Below, one piece after another: positions 1-8,860 of a DNA stretch of 64,000 nt (position 1 is its first letter; the number at the start of each line of letters is the position of its first letter). This DNA is from Acidobacteriota bacterium. GTDB lineage: Bacteria > Acidobacteriota > Blastocatellia > RBC074. The position numbers were made by a program, and so were the translations under genes. Where the stretch lies: positions 1 to 64,000 of the forward strand of contig JAFDVI010000024.1 in assembly GCA_018269055.1 (NCBI GenBank), read 5' to 3'. Under the pieces are notes generated by a model that had not been told where the DNA came from, did not search any database, and saw only the letters and a list, made by a program, of their open reading frames with translations.

Positions 1-149
1 TTTTTTTTGAAAGCTCTATTGCCAAATCGAATTTCAGCTAGTATATTCCTATTCAACTAGCAGCGGTAAATACCCTAATGGCTGAGGACGCTGCTGAATC
101 GGGGCACCGAAAGGGGCCCCATAAGTTTTTAGACACTTGCTTTTTTGCT

Positions 150-1694
150 TCAATATCGCACCCGCACCCGATAACTCAATACAGCTTCGCCGTCTTTCGC
201 GACTGGAACATTGAACCTTGCGGCGAAAGCAGCAGTCTTTTCCGCCGGAAAACTGGAATTGATAATTTCCCAATCTCCGCCAATTGGTTCGTTGACAATA
301 ACGGTCACCGCCTCTTCTTTGTGATTCCTGATTCTTATCTCGTAAGCGTACTCGAAAACCCGGCGAGCAATGTTTTTGTAATCCGTTTGTTTTCGCTCCG
401 CGACGACATCGAAAGCATCCCCAAGCTTGATTCGAACCGCTTCATCCTTCGGTGTGTGGTCAATTCGATCTTCCCCTACAAATTGCTGAGAGCCAGCGCT
501 ATCTGCTTTGTATACGCGGACGATTCCGGCTGGCAACGGTTGACCAAGTCCATTTTCTTTTCCATTCTTGAAGCTGACATAAACGCCAACCTTTTCTTTA
601 ATCGGTTCGCCGGGATTGTTGTATCCCTGAAAGTAATAAGGCTGGCCGTTGACGACCAATTCTTTCTTGATTCCGAAATCGGCAGCCGAAAGCAAACTGA
701 TCTGCTTTGTCTCGTTATTTTTAATAGTGGTCTTTCGCTGCAATGCGTATAGGTGGTATTCGAAGAAAGCCTGCTCCTGAAACTGAGGCGCAGCCGCTCC
801 TGCCACAGCATCCATTGCCCGCATGGATTTTGCCACCGCCACTTCATCACGAACGCGATTTACGTCTCCTGCGACCAATTTCAACTCCGCATTGCGATAA
901 GCCGTACCACTGTTATTGGTCAGCGTGACCCAACCGTTTAAGTCCGCTCTGGTGTCGTTTTGGTTGACCACTACCACGTAATCTGAGCGCCAGTTCAGAC
1001 CTTGCGTGAGATAGGAAGCCTCAATCGTGTGCGTATCAGCGCCTGTATTGTTCAGGGTCCAAACCAAAGTTGGTTTGGCAATCAAATCCTGCGGCAAACG
1101 GTCAAATCGAATTTCAGCAACATTGGTCGGATTGATGACGATCTGCCCTCCGATTTGCCAGACCTGGCCGCTGTTATTCGATAGCAATGTGGCGCGCGTC
1201 GGAGTCAGTTTTTCGGTGTTGTTTTCGATGGTTTTCAGCACCAGGGTCAATTCCTGGCCCACATATTTATCCAGCAACTTCTGAGGATTTAACAGATCGT
1301 ATTCATAACTTTGTTCAACGACGCTCAAGGAGTCCGGCGCGGTTAAGGATTTGATATGAACCGTCGTTGCATTGATAAGTTGCGCGACATCCATAAAACG
1401 CAATTGCGAGGTTCCGCGCGGAAGCTTCAACGTTCGCGTGTCTTTCACCAGTCCCAAGTTGGAGTTGTAAACCGTGATGGCGACGCTTTTTTGGTCTTCC
1501 AAAGTGCTTGTCCCGGATTGTGCTGTTTGCCCGCTTTGTTCGTTATGGGAAGTTTCAGTTGTTTCAGCCATGTTCGCTCCTTCGCGCTGCGACTGGTCGG
1601 ACGCGCCAACAAAAGCAGTGGTTCCCAGCGCCAACATAAATACCAATGAATACGTTCCCAGTTTCCTGCTAAATCTTTCCCGCAAATTCATCAT
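150..1694 (-). CDS. DUF4139 domain-containing exported protein
   Basis: The protein has 514 residues. An N-terminal signal sequence (basic start, hydrophobic stretch at about residues 14-30, then an Ala-Ser region) indicates export. Residues from about 70 onward match the DUF4139 pattern: an N-terminal beta domain with [13 protein letters not shown], a central region, and a C-terminal half with [11 protein letters not shown] and GLNW-type motifs followed by beta strands ending in YRVRVRY. The family's function is unknown; members are probably surface or periplasmic beta-rich proteins. The gene stands alone, divergent from the small lipoprotein gene to its right. The first codons are ATG ATG; no strong ribosome binding site is visible. 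The family assignment is good and the role is open. Confidence 0.85.
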   Translation of the reverse strand: MMNLRERFSRKLGTYSLVFMLALGTTAFVGASDQSQREGANMAETTETSHNEQSGQTAQSGTSTLEDQKSVAITVYNSNLGLVKDTRTLKLPRGTSQLRFMDVAQLINATTVHIKSLTAPDSLSVVEQSYEYDLLNPQKLLDKYVGQELTLVLKTIENNTEKLTPTRATLLSNNSGQVWQIGGQIVINPTNVAEIRFDRLPQDLIAKPTLVWTLNNTGADTHTIEASYLTQGLNWRSDYVVVVNQNDTRADLNGWVTLTNNSGTAYRNAELKLVAGDVNRVRDEVAVAKSMRAMDAVAGAAAPQFQEQAFFEYHLYALQRKTTIKNNETKQISLLSAADFGIKKELVVNGQPYYFQGYNNPGEPIKEKVGVYVSFKNGKENGLGQPLPAGIVRVYKADSAGSQQFVGEDRIDHTPKDEAVRIKLGDAFDVVAERKQTDYKNIARRVFEYAYEIRIRNHKEEAVTVIVNEPIGGDWEIINSSFPAEKTAAFAARFNVPVAKDGEAVLSYRVRVRY

Positions 1695-1869
1695 GTTTCA
1701 ATCTCAATCTGGCTTGATGGTGACAACAAATGTCAGAGGGGGCACCGCGACAAAAGAACGTCACGCCATTTCCGACTTGCAGAAACAACAAACGTTCCAT
1801 CAGCCGGATAGTTGCAGAGGATTCATGATTTGTTGACAGTTTCGCACTGCTACCACTACAGTCGCCTCT

Positions 1870-2436
1870 ATGTTTGGACGAATCCTTATCAGGTTCGCTG
1901 TCAGTCTGAGCCTGCTCGCCACTATTGGTTGTGGCGCGCAGCTTTACAACGTCACACCTTTACCCGCCAGTTCGTCCGGTGGAGATTTCGCCAGTGGCGA
2001 GCTGGGAGTGATTGCCGCCACGACGATACTCGATGGAGATCAGTCGCTGGAACGGTTTGAGGCCAATCTGCCGCTCGCCGGAGTCATTGCCATTGATATC
2101 CGGTTGGCGAACAAAACTTCAGCACCCGTGAAAACCGATTCGCTGAAATTCAGCCTGCGGGACGCCAGCGGTGGCACGTTGAAACAAATTCAGCCCGAAC
2201 AAGCGTTGAAGCGAGTCATGAAGTATTACGGCGACGGTTTTTACCGGAAAGACGCCAAGTTGCGAACCATTGAAAGTTATAAACAGATTGGCTTGGCGAC
2301 CAATGCAGTTATTCCATCTCAAGGAAATCTGCGCGGCTTTCTTTTTTATGAAACGCAAAACAACCGAACTTCGCTCGGCGGATTGACGTTTTCTGTGGTC
2401 GGCGTGACGAAGCAAATCAACATCAACAACAACTAA
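1870..2436 (+). CDS. Small predicted lipoprotein of unknown function
   Basis: This 188-residue protein starts with a basic segment and a hydrophobic run that ends in LLATIGC, a good lipobox, so it is predicted to be a lipoprotein with Cys at about residue 21. The mature part is beta-rich (IRLANKTSAPVKTDSLKFSL) and includes a long segment about a residue such as MKYYGDGFYRKDAK. I do not recognise the family. It ends with an Asn-rich tail (ININNN). A GTG-started membrane protein gene follows after 19 bases, so the two are probably cotranscribed. Confidence 0.7.
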   Translation: MFGRILIRFAVSLSLLATIGCGAQLYNVTPLPASSSGGDFASGELGVIAATTILDGDQSLERFEANLPLAGVIAIDIRLANKTSAPVKTDSLKFSLRDASGGTLKQIQPEQALKRVMKYYGDGFYRKDAKLRTIESYKQIGLATNAVIPSQGNLRGFLFYETQNNRTSLGGLTFSVVGVTKQININNN

Positions 2437-2455
2437 AGCCGGGAAACCAATCCAC

Positions 2456-3205
2456 GTGAATCCGAGCGGAACAATTCCCAATTACAATCGCTACAAAGCC
2501 AACTCTGCGAATCCGGTTTACCATTTCGCCTGGGGCGTTCGATTCTTTTTTGCCGGTTTACGCATGCTGTTTCGGCAACCGGCGCTGCTGGCGTTGTCGT
2601 TAATTCCAATCGCATTGACGGTTTTGTTGTTGCTGGCACTGGCCTTTGGTTGTGTTTGGCTGGTGGGACAATCCCTTGCGGGAGTGATGCCCGCTGATTA
2701 CGCGGTTTTCGCCCAGGCCATTATTTTGGTCTTGGCTTTATTGCTCAGCTATTTTCTGTATTTGCCTGTGGCACGTGTGCTGCTTGCCCCATTTGCAGAA
2801 GCCATCAGCCGCAAAGCCCACAGCATTTCAACCGGAGAATCCGGCGTCAATTCAGACATCAGTTGGACCAGGGCGATCAAGGAAGGACTGAAAATTTCCA
2901 CGTTGCATCTGGTCGTCGGAGTTTTTGCATTTGCATTGAACTTCCTTCCGCCTGTTGGCCCCATCATCGGATTGTTGATTGTCATCCTGCTTTGCGGACT
3001 GGAGTTTCTGGACGTTCCGCTTTCGGTGCGCGGAATTCCATTCGGTAAAAAGCTCGGCGTTATTTGGCAAAATAAATCAGCAGCTTTGGGATTTGGCGCA
3101 GCCAGTTATCTGATGCTGTTGATTCCCGGCATCAATTTGTTGTCGCTGCCGGTCGGCGTCATTGGTGCAACATTGCTGACCAATCAATTCAAGCTGGAAA
3201 GTTAG
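2456..3205 (+). CDS. EI24/CysZ-like integral membrane protein
   Basis: A 249-residue protein with about five hydrophobic segments. The pattern FAWGVRFFFAGLRMLF near residues 23-38, the long first transmembrane hairpin and the later segments VGPIIGLLIVILLCG and GINLLSLPVGVIGATLL fit the EI24 domain family, which includes CysZ, a sulfate transporter. Whether this copy moves sulfate is not shown by the sequence. The start is GTG at 2456, just downstream of the lipoprotein stop, with a weak GGGA upstream. The stop overlaps the stop of the opposing gene by four bases (3202-3205). Confidence 0.72.
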   Translation: MNPSGTIPNYNRYKANSANPVYHFAWGVRFFFAGLRMLFRQPALLALSLIPIALTVLLLLALAFGCVWLVGQSLAGVMPADYAVFAQAIILVLALLLSYFLYLPVARVLLAPFAEAISRKAHSISTGESGVNSDISWTRAIKEGLKISTLHLVVGVFAFALNFLPPVGPIIGLLIVILLCGLEFLDVPLSVRGIPFGKKLGVIWQNKSAALGFGAASYLMLLIPGINLLSLPVGVIGATLLTNQFKLES

Positions 3206-3663
3206 TCCAGCCCACGCCTCATCAGATAGGTTCGCGCCAACACTACCGCTAACCAGATGCCTCCCATCACCCCCCAAACGATGATGGCTGTCATCATATT
3301 GCGTTGAGCCAGCCGGAAACGTTCTTCAGTGGATTGAAGGCGGTGGTACACCATCCACCAACGACCCAGCATAATCGGAATCAACACAAACAGAATCATA
3401 AAAAACACCGTGGCGTTATCGCCAATCAACGGTAACCAACTCGCCAGGTAAAATCCCACCGACACCAACGCCATGATTTTCAGTGTGCGTGCTTCCGTGC
3501 AGGCATTGTCGAACGCTTTCTGAAAATTGGCGGTTGCCGCCGCGACTTCAGCATCCAGGGTGACGCCACAAAACGCACATTCCTTCATCGCTGTGTTGAT
3601 GACTTCGCCGCAATTCAGACATCGGAACGTTTTGGGTTGTTCTTCAGAAAAGATTCCTGCCAT
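3202..3663 (-). CDS. Zinc-ribbon membrane protein (tandem paralogue 2)
   Basis: A 153-residue protein starting MAGIFSEEQPKTF. An N-terminal zinc ribbon with CLNC (about residue 16) and CAFC (about residue 33) is followed by a helix, then three hydrophobic segments (about residues 64-80, 84-100, 123-142). The open frame extends further upstream, but the start at 3663 is preceded by GGTGGAG and aligns with the start of the paralogue at 3672-4127, so the longer reading is rejected. It lies eight bases downstream of that paralogue and surely in the same transcript. The family is unnamed to me; such proteins usually pair a metal-binding ribbon with a small membrane domain. Confidence 0.75.
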   Translation of the reverse strand: MAGIFSEEQPKTFRCLNCGEVINTAMKECAFCGVTLDAEVAAATANFQKAFDNACTEARTLKIMALVSVGFYLASWLPLIGDNATVFFMILFVLIPIMLGRWWMVYHRLQSTEERFRLAQRNMMTAIIVWGVMGGIWLAVVLARTYLMRRGLD

Positions 3664-3671
3664 ATCTCCAC

Positions 3672-4127
3672 CTACCGTTGAGCCAGTAAAAAGGCCTGAA
3701 TGACGCCAGCGGCCAGCCAGACCACCACGACTCCGCACCAGACAACTGCCGAAACCACCGTGTCGCGTTTGGCCGCTTCGAAATCCGGATCCGCAGTTTG
3801 CAGCCCCTTGTGTTGAAGCCACCACGCAATCAACATCACAGGCACGGCGATCAGCAAAATCACGAATCCCCATCCGGCAATTCCGCCGACAATCGGAATC
3901 ATCGAAGCCAGAAAAAACACCGCCAGCGCGCGAGCCGCTACTTTCAGAAAACTTGCGTCGCTGCATGCTTTTGCGACTTTCGATTGAACATCTGCCGCCA
4001 CAGTCGCCGTTTTAAGATTTACTTCAACTCCGCAATATGAACAGTTCGTCATCGAAGTATTGATGAATTCACGGCAGTTTTGACATTGGAATACTTTCGG
4101 TTGGCCAAGCGAAAATTCCTGGGACAT
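3672..4127 (-). CDS. Zinc-ribbon membrane protein (tandem paralogue 1)
   Basis: A 151-residue protein beginning MSQEFSLGQPKVFQCQNC, with a second CSYC pair about 15 residues on. This is the same ribbon layout as the next gene. Three hydrophobic segments follow (for example FFLASMIPIVGG, GFVILLIAVPVMLI and VVVVWLAAGVI). AAGGAG lies at good spacing before the ATG. The two genes share order, spacing of cysteines and a conserved FINTSMTNC/VINTAMKEC motif, so they arose by tandem duplication. Their function is unknown. Confidence 0.78.
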   Translation of the reverse strand: MSQEFSLGQPKVFQCQNCREFINTSMTNCSYCGVEVNLKTATVAADVQSKVAKACSDASFLKVAARALAVFFLASMIPIVGGIAGWGFVILLIAVPVMLIAWWLQHKGLQTADPDFEAAKRDTVVSAVVWCGVVVVWLAAGVIQAFLLAQR

Positions 4128-4156
4128 TGCGTTCTCCTTTTGGGCGCGATGGCGGT

Positions 4157-5719
4157 TTATTGGCTCGCAGCATTGCTGAGAAGTTCTTTGTGGCGACCGA
4201 AGAACTCTTTGACGATCAATTTTGGATCGTGGCGTTCAACATCGGCTTCATAATTCATCTGCCGCATTTCCTGATCGGTCACTTTGCCTGCCAATCGTTC
4301 GATCACCTGTCGAAGCTCAGGGTGACGATTGAGCGTTTCCGTTCGGACAACCGGAACAGCGTGATATGGCGGGAAGTAGCGACGGTCGTCTTCCAAAGCA
4401 AACAAATCCAACTTGGCAATCAACCCATTGGTCGCGTCGCCTGCAATCAGATCAACCTGGCTATCCGCCAACGCACGATAGGTCAGCGACAAATTCATCG
4501 CCAAGGGAGGAGTAGCAAATTTCAGATCGTAAGTTTGCACCAGACCTTTGTACCCGTCTTCGCGATCCAAAAACGCCGAACCGAATCCGGCGCGCCAGTT
4601 TGGCGTTTGTCTTGCGGCATCCGAAATGGTTTTCAGCCCCAACCGTCGAGCATCATCACCACGAATCAAGATCACGTAGGTGTTATTAAATCCCAGTGGC
4701 GCAAGCATGGTTCGCCCGGTTGCCGCATAACTGGCAGCAACGCGCGCATTAACTTCGTTGCTGTCGAGCATGACGGGCTGTTTGAATACAGCCGTCAACG
4801 CTGTACCGGTGTATTCGACATAAAAATCCAACTTGCCAGCGCGCATCGCGCTTTCGCACACCAGCGTGTCGCCCAAATTGAGTTTACGCTCAACTTTTAG
4901 CGAAGTCGTTTGTTCGATCAACTGCGCCATCATTTCGCCCAGAATGATCTGTTCGGTGAAATCTTTCGATCCGATGACGATGCTGCCCGCCGAATGTTCC
5001 GACCACAACAAACCGCCAACCAGCAAGACCAATGCAGCGGCGCCAGCCGCAACCGCCAAAACGAATTTTGAGGATTTGCGCGAAGTGCGTTCCGGCGAAA
5101 ACCATTGCTCGGTTTTGCCGAGCAGAAAATCCGCCAACAGCGCCAGCACAGCCGCCGGAATCGCTCCGGCCAAAATCACCGTGCTGTCCACGCTGGCGAC
5201 GCCGCGAAAAATATATTCGCCGAGTCCGCCTGCGCCAATCGCTGCGGCAATCGTCGCTGTGCCTACCCCGACGACTGTTGCGACGCGAACGCCTGCCAAA
5301 ATTGCCGGGCGCGCCAGCGGCAATTCGACTTGAAACAGCAACTGCCGATCGGTCATTCCCATCGCCAATCCGGCTTCACGCACCGACGGATCAACCGATT
5401 TCAACCCACTGACCGTTGTTCGCATCACCGGCAACAAAGCGTAAAGCGTCAAGACAATCAAAGCGGCTTTGGCTCCAATGCCGCCGATCAGCGGCAACGG
5501 AATCAGAAAGCCGAACATCGCCAAAGAGGGAATCGTCTGGACAATATTGGCCAAACCGATCAGCGGATTTCCCCAACGCGGACGCCGATGCGCCAGCACT
5601 CCCAGCGGAACTCCGACCGCCACAGCAATGCCGCTCGCGGCCGCCACTAACGCCAAATGACGCAATGTTGCCGTCAGAAATTCACTGCTGTGATTGAGCC
5701 AGAATTCGAGCAAACGCAT
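4157..5719 (-). CDS. Osmoprotectant ABC transporter permease fused to substrate-binding protein
   Basis: A 520-residue fusion. Residues 1 to about 210 form a ProW/OpuBB-type permease with several membrane spans and the family signature GLAMGMTDRQLLFQVELPLARPA around the EAA loop. A linker membrane segment (about 222-240) anchors a C-terminal OpuBC-type binding domain that begins IVIGSKDFTEQIILGEMMAQ and ends near QVIERLAGKVTDQEMRQMN. Such proteins import glycine betaine, choline or related compounds. The matching ATPase lies immediately upstream, separated by a palindrome. The substrate cannot be told from the sequence alone. Confidence 0.9.
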   Translation of the reverse strand: MRLLEFWLNHSSEFLTATLRHLALVAAASGIAVAVGVPLGVLAHRRPRWGNPLIGLANIVQTIPSLAMFGFLIPLPLIGGIGAKAALIVLTLYALLPVMRTTVSGLKSVDPSVREAGLAMGMTDRQLLFQVELPLARPAILAGVRVATVVGVGTATIAAAIGAGGLGEYIFRGVASVDSTVILAGAIPAAVLALLADFLLGKTEQWFSPERTSRKSSKFVLAVAAGAAALVLLVGGLLWSEHSAGSIVIGSKDFTEQIILGEMMAQLIEQTTSLKVERKLNLGDTLVCESAMRAGKLDFYVEYTGTALTAVFKQPVMLDSNEVNARVAASYAATGRTMLAPLGFNNTYVILIRGDDARRLGLKTISDAARQTPNWRAGFGSAFLDREDGYKGLVQTYDLKFATPPLAMNLSLTYRALADSQVDLIAGDATNGLIAKLDLFALEDDRRYFPPYHAVPVVRTETLNRHPELRQVIERLAGKVTDQEMRQMNYEADVERHDPKLIVKEFFGRHKELLSNAASQ

Positions 5720-5727
5720 AAAATTTC

Positions 5728-5789
5728 GACAGGATTCTCAAGATTGTTCAGGATTTTGTTTCATCCTGTTGAATCTTGTGAATCCTGTC
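5728..5789. repeat. Inverted repeat between the two osmoprotectant transporter genes
   Basis: Two 27-base arms, 5728-5754 and 5763-5789, are reverse complements at 23 of 27 positions and enclose an 8-base loop. The motif CAGGATTCTCAAGATT is typical of the element. It fills nearly the whole gap between the ATPase gene and the fused permease gene, so its transcript would form a strong hairpin inside the operon. It could lower expression of the second gene or stabilise one mRNA segment; neither is shown. Confidence 0.75.
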
Positions 5790-5794
5790 CACTT

Positions 5795-6535
5795 TCAAAT
5801 CTTTGGCAAAGCATCGAGGAAGATTTTGACTTCGGCATTGTTCGATCGCGCGATTTCGTTTGGCGGAGCTAGCGCCGCCAATTTGCCGTTGGCCAGCACG
5901 CCGAGTTTGTCGCCCAGCGCGAACGCTTCGCCCATGTCATGTGTTACGCAAACGATGGTTTTGCGAACTTGCGATTGGATGCGATGAAATTCGCGGTGCA
6001 TTTCCGCGCGCGTCAACGGATCGAGCGCGCCGAAGGGTTCATCCATCAACAGAATCGGCGGATCGGCCGCCAGTGCGCGCGCGACACCAACACGTTGTCG
6101 TTGCCCGCCGGAAAGTTCGCGCGGAAACCGATCGCGAAACTTCGCAGGTTCCAACCCGACCAGAGCCAGTAATTCTTCAACGCGTTGAGCGATTTGGGAT
6201 TCAGGCCAATTTTCCAAATGAGGAACGACAGCGACGTTACGGCCTATGGTCATGTGCGGAAACAGGCCGACTTCCTGCAAAACGTAACCGACTCGGCGAC
6301 GCAGCCGGATTGGATCCCAATCGGTCGTCGCGCGACCTTCGATGCGGACAGTTCCGGCTTGAGGCAATAACAGGCGATTGATGAGTTTGAGAATGGTTGT
6401 TTTGCCCATCCCACTGCGCCCGACCAGTGCCAGCGTTTCGCCGCCGCCAATGGCCAGCGAAAAATCATCGAGAATGGTTGCGCCTCCGGCGTGGCGAAAC
6501 GTGACACGGTCAAACTGGATTGTGGAATCGGCCAT
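5795..6535 (-). CDS. Osmoprotectant-type ABC transporter ATP-binding protein
   Basis: A 246-residue ABC ATPase. Walker A is GRSGMGKT (about residue 38), the Q-loop region is GYVLQEVGLFPHM, the signature is LSGGQRQRVGVARAL, Walker B is ILLMDEPFGALDPLTR and the switch histidine lies in VCVTHDMGEA. This matches the ProV/OpuBA group without the C-terminal CBS domains that many members carry, since the protein ends soon after the nucleotide-binding domain. It is upstream of, and in the same direction as, the fused permease/binding protein, forming a two-gene transporter. Confidence 0.9.
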   Translation of the reverse strand: MADSTIQFDRVTFRHAGGATILDDFSLAIGGGETLALVGRSGMGKTTILKLINRLLLPQAGTVRIEGRATTDWDPIRLRRRVGYVLQEVGLFPHMTIGRNVAVVPHLENWPESQIAQRVEELLALVGLEPAKFRDRFPRELSGGQRQRVGVARALAADPPILLMDEPFGALDPLTRAEMHREFHRIQSQVRKTIVCVTHDMGEAFALGDKLGVLANGKLAALAPPNEIARSNNAEVKIFLDALPKI

Positions 6536-6550
6536 TTACAAACAGAAGTG

Positions 6551-7432
6551 TCAGGATCCAATCGGGCTGCCGCATTTGCTGCAAAACCGCGCCTGACGCG
6601 TGATCATCGTGCCGCAATTCGTGCAAATCAACGTGGTGGGTTCTTCGGGCCGCGCCGGTTCATTGAATTGCGGCGGTGGCGGTGGTGGAAATGATTGCGG
6701 CGCGTAATTACTGGGATATTGTTGCTGTGTGCTTCCCGTAAAGCTGCGCGCGCCGGGTACACCAAACACGTCTCGATAAGCGATAGCCGCGATTGTGAAT
6801 TGCAGCGGATAGGTCACTACCAATCCCACATAACATGCAAACTGCCCCAGACTGGCAAGCAGCGAAACGACGAAGGCAAAAAGCGTGAACATCAACCAGT
6901 TGGCCTTCGTTGCTTCATAGCTTGTCCTCAAGGCTTCGCCAATGCTCATCTCGCGTTCAATAATCAGCGGCAAGGTGAAGTACAAAACTCCCCCAACGAC
7001 AAACGCCGGTAAGATGCACAACAACGCGCCCAACAGGGCAAAAAAGGCTATGGCGATGAAAGCGCCGATCACGCGTAAAAATACCTCTCCGCCAGAAAAC
7101 AAATCGCCAACGGTGATCTGTTCGCCGCGCAATTGTTTGAACGCCGTTTTATAAAACCCGCTGAAGAAAAACGCTCCGCCCAGAATTGACAACAGCCCAA
7201 TGCCAAATCCCAAGGGAAGGAGAAAAGGAGAAAATGTGGGAGGTTGATTCGGATTTGTCGCTACTTGCATTTGCATCGAAAGCATCATCATGTAAAACGG
7301 CACAACAGGGATGGCAAAAATCGCTCCGACAATCAGCATTTGCACCACCCAAACCTGCCACTTTTCCGCAAACATCTGCCAACCTTCGCCAATCCATTCC
7401 CACCGCACATACGGCGTTATCATTTCCTGCAT
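6551..7432 (-). CDS. Multi-span membrane protein with C-terminal zinc ribbon
   Basis: A 293-residue protein. The first 210 residues carry about five hydrophobic segments with a pattern (WQMFAEKWQVWVVQMLIVGAIF, then IIEREMSIGEALRTSYEATK) like DUF4013/glycerophosphoryl diester phosphodiesterase membrane domain proteins. A Pro-rich linker (FPPPPPPQ) leads to a zinc ribbon with CTNC and CSKC in the last 30 residues. AAGGAGA stands at good distance from the ATG. With the ribbon-plus-membrane pair at 3.2-4.1 kb it makes three such proteins within 4.3 kb. The role is unknown. Confidence 0.72.
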   Translation of the reverse strand: MQEMITPYVRWEWIGEGWQMFAEKWQVWVVQMLIVGAIFAIPVVPFYMMMLSMQMQVATNPNQPPTFSPFLLPLGFGIGLLSILGGAFFFSGFYKTAFKQLRGEQITVGDLFSGGEVFLRVIGAFIAIAFFALLGALLCILPAFVVGGVLYFTLPLIIEREMSIGEALRTSYEATKANWLMFTLFAFVVSLLASLGQFACYVGLVVTYPLQFTIAAIAYRDVFGVPGARSFTGSTQQQYPSNYAPQSFPPPPPPQFNEPARPEEPTTLICTNCGTMITRQARFCSKCGSPIGS

Positions 7433-7496
7433 CGCGTTTCTCCTTATTTGAGTTTTCAGCAGAGTCAGAACGCTGCCGAACGCTTCTTTTCCCCGG

Positions 7497-8450
7497 TTAT
7501 ACGTTGACCCCGGCTTCGGCCAAATACTCGCGCATCACTTTGGCGTATTGCGGAAAAGCAATTTCCGGCTCCTCAATTTCCGGATGCCAACGCTTTTCCC
7601 ACTCGAAGCAGTAATACCCGTGATAGCCGCCGGCAGCCAGAACCTTGACGATCTGTTTGACCGGAACTTCGCCCGTGCCGGTCAGCACGTAGCGGCGGTC
7701 ATTTCCTTCCGGCTTGGAATCTTTCAGATGCGTGTGACGGGTGAATTTGCCAAGTTGCTTGAAAGTATCGGCCGGCTGTTCCTTTCCGGCAACGAAGGTG
7801 TGATGTGCATCCCACAACAACGCCGCCGTCGGCAGATTTGCGCCTTTCAAAATCGCCAGCAGCGATTCGGAGGTTGTGAATTCGTCGTGCGATTCAATCA
7901 GCAATGTCACGCCGCTGCCCTTGGCGTGTTCGTGTAACTCCTTGAATCCGGCAACGATGCGCTTGGTGGCGTCTTCCATCGTTTGGTCTTTCAGCAATTT
8001 GCCGCCGAACACACGCACATAGGGCGTTTTCAATTTGTGCGCCAGATCAATGAAGCGTTTTGCTTCGTCCATTTGCGCTGGTCGTTTGGCCGGATCGGGT
8101 TCGCCCAATCGTGCGGACGCCCCCAAGTCGGAAACTTTCAATCCCAACGCATCCAGGTCTTTCAAACTTTCCGCCAGTTTGGCTCCGGTAAATTGCGGTG
8201 ATTTGGGCAAATCCATTTCCGCCAAAATGCCGCGGAGCTCCATCGCCGCAAATCCATGCTGCGCGGCGTGATCCAGAATTTGTTTCCACTCCCACTTCGG
8301 ACAGCCAAGCGTTGAAAAGGCGATGGGCAGCCGTTTGGTTTTGTCGGCAAAGCGGCTGGCGGCGCGGATGATGGCAGGCGCGCCAATCGCTCCGGTCAAA
8401 GTCGTCGCAGCCAACGACTGCGTGAATTGTCGTCGAGTCATTCGTTTCAT
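7497..8450 (-). CDS. Tat-exported sugar phosphate isomerase/epimerase-like protein
   Basis: A 317-residue TIM-barrel protein of the xylose-isomerase-like (AP endonuclease 2) family. The N-terminus MKRMTRRQFTQSLAATTLTG is a twin-arginine signal (RRQF) followed by a hydrophobic run and an Ala-rich cleavage region. Later motifs include AFSTLGCPKWEWKQIL, LLIESHDEF (metal-ligand glutamate), LLWDAHHTF and YYCFEWEKRWHPEIEEPE, the last typical of the C-terminal barrel strand. The frame is open 17 codons further upstream, but the Tat signal places the start at 8450. The substrate is unknown. Confidence 0.85.
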   Translation of the reverse strand: MKRMTRRQFTQSLAATTLTGAIGAPAIIRAASRFADKTKRLPIAFSTLGCPKWEWKQILDHAAQHGFAAMELRGILAEMDLPKSPQFTGAKLAESLKDLDALGLKVSDLGASARLGEPDPAKRPAQMDEAKRFIDLAHKLKTPYVRVFGGKLLKDQTMEDATKRIVAGFKELHEHAKGSGVTLLIESHDEFTTSESLLAILKGANLPTAALLWDAHHTFVAGKEQPADTFKQLGKFTRHTHLKDSKPEGNDRRYVLTGTGEVPVKQIVKVLAAGGYHGYYCFEWEKRWHPEIEEPEIAFPQYAKVMREYLAEAGVNV

Positions 8451-8682
8451 TTGAGTTTTCCGGTGAGCAAAAGAATTAATGGCGCAAGATGTTATCGCCA
8501 TTGGAACGGGCGCATACTAGCTTGGCGAGTCACAGCGCCGCAAGCATTTGGCCGTCAACTCTCATTCAAAAGGCATCTTTGAAATCCCGTTTTTCGCGTG
8601 ATAGGATGCGCGGGCTTTGGGGGTTGGTTTTTGGGTTGTTTTTCCTTTTGCTGACCAACGAATGCGCTTCCTTTCCGATTGC

Positions 8683-8765
<83 letters not shown>

Positions 8766-8860
8766 TCATACCTTCTTTCATCATTTTTCCAAATTGATTC
8801 GACTCGCTGACAGAGCCTGATGCGCTTTGGGGGAGGCGAGGCTTCATCATAGGAAATCTC

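Noticed and set aside
101..125. Short GC hairpin GGGGC/GCCCC near the left edge
   Set aside because: The stem is only 5 bases and no U tract follows in the direction of the DUF4139 gene, so it is not called as a terminator.
3664..3966. Upstream extension of the zinc-ribbon gene at 3202-3663
   Set aside because: It overlaps the paralogue in another frame; the start at 3663 has a ribosome binding site and aligns with the paralogue start.
4127..4900. Open frame of 257 codons on the plus strand
   Set aside because: It is antisense to the binding-protein half of the osmoprotectant transporter.
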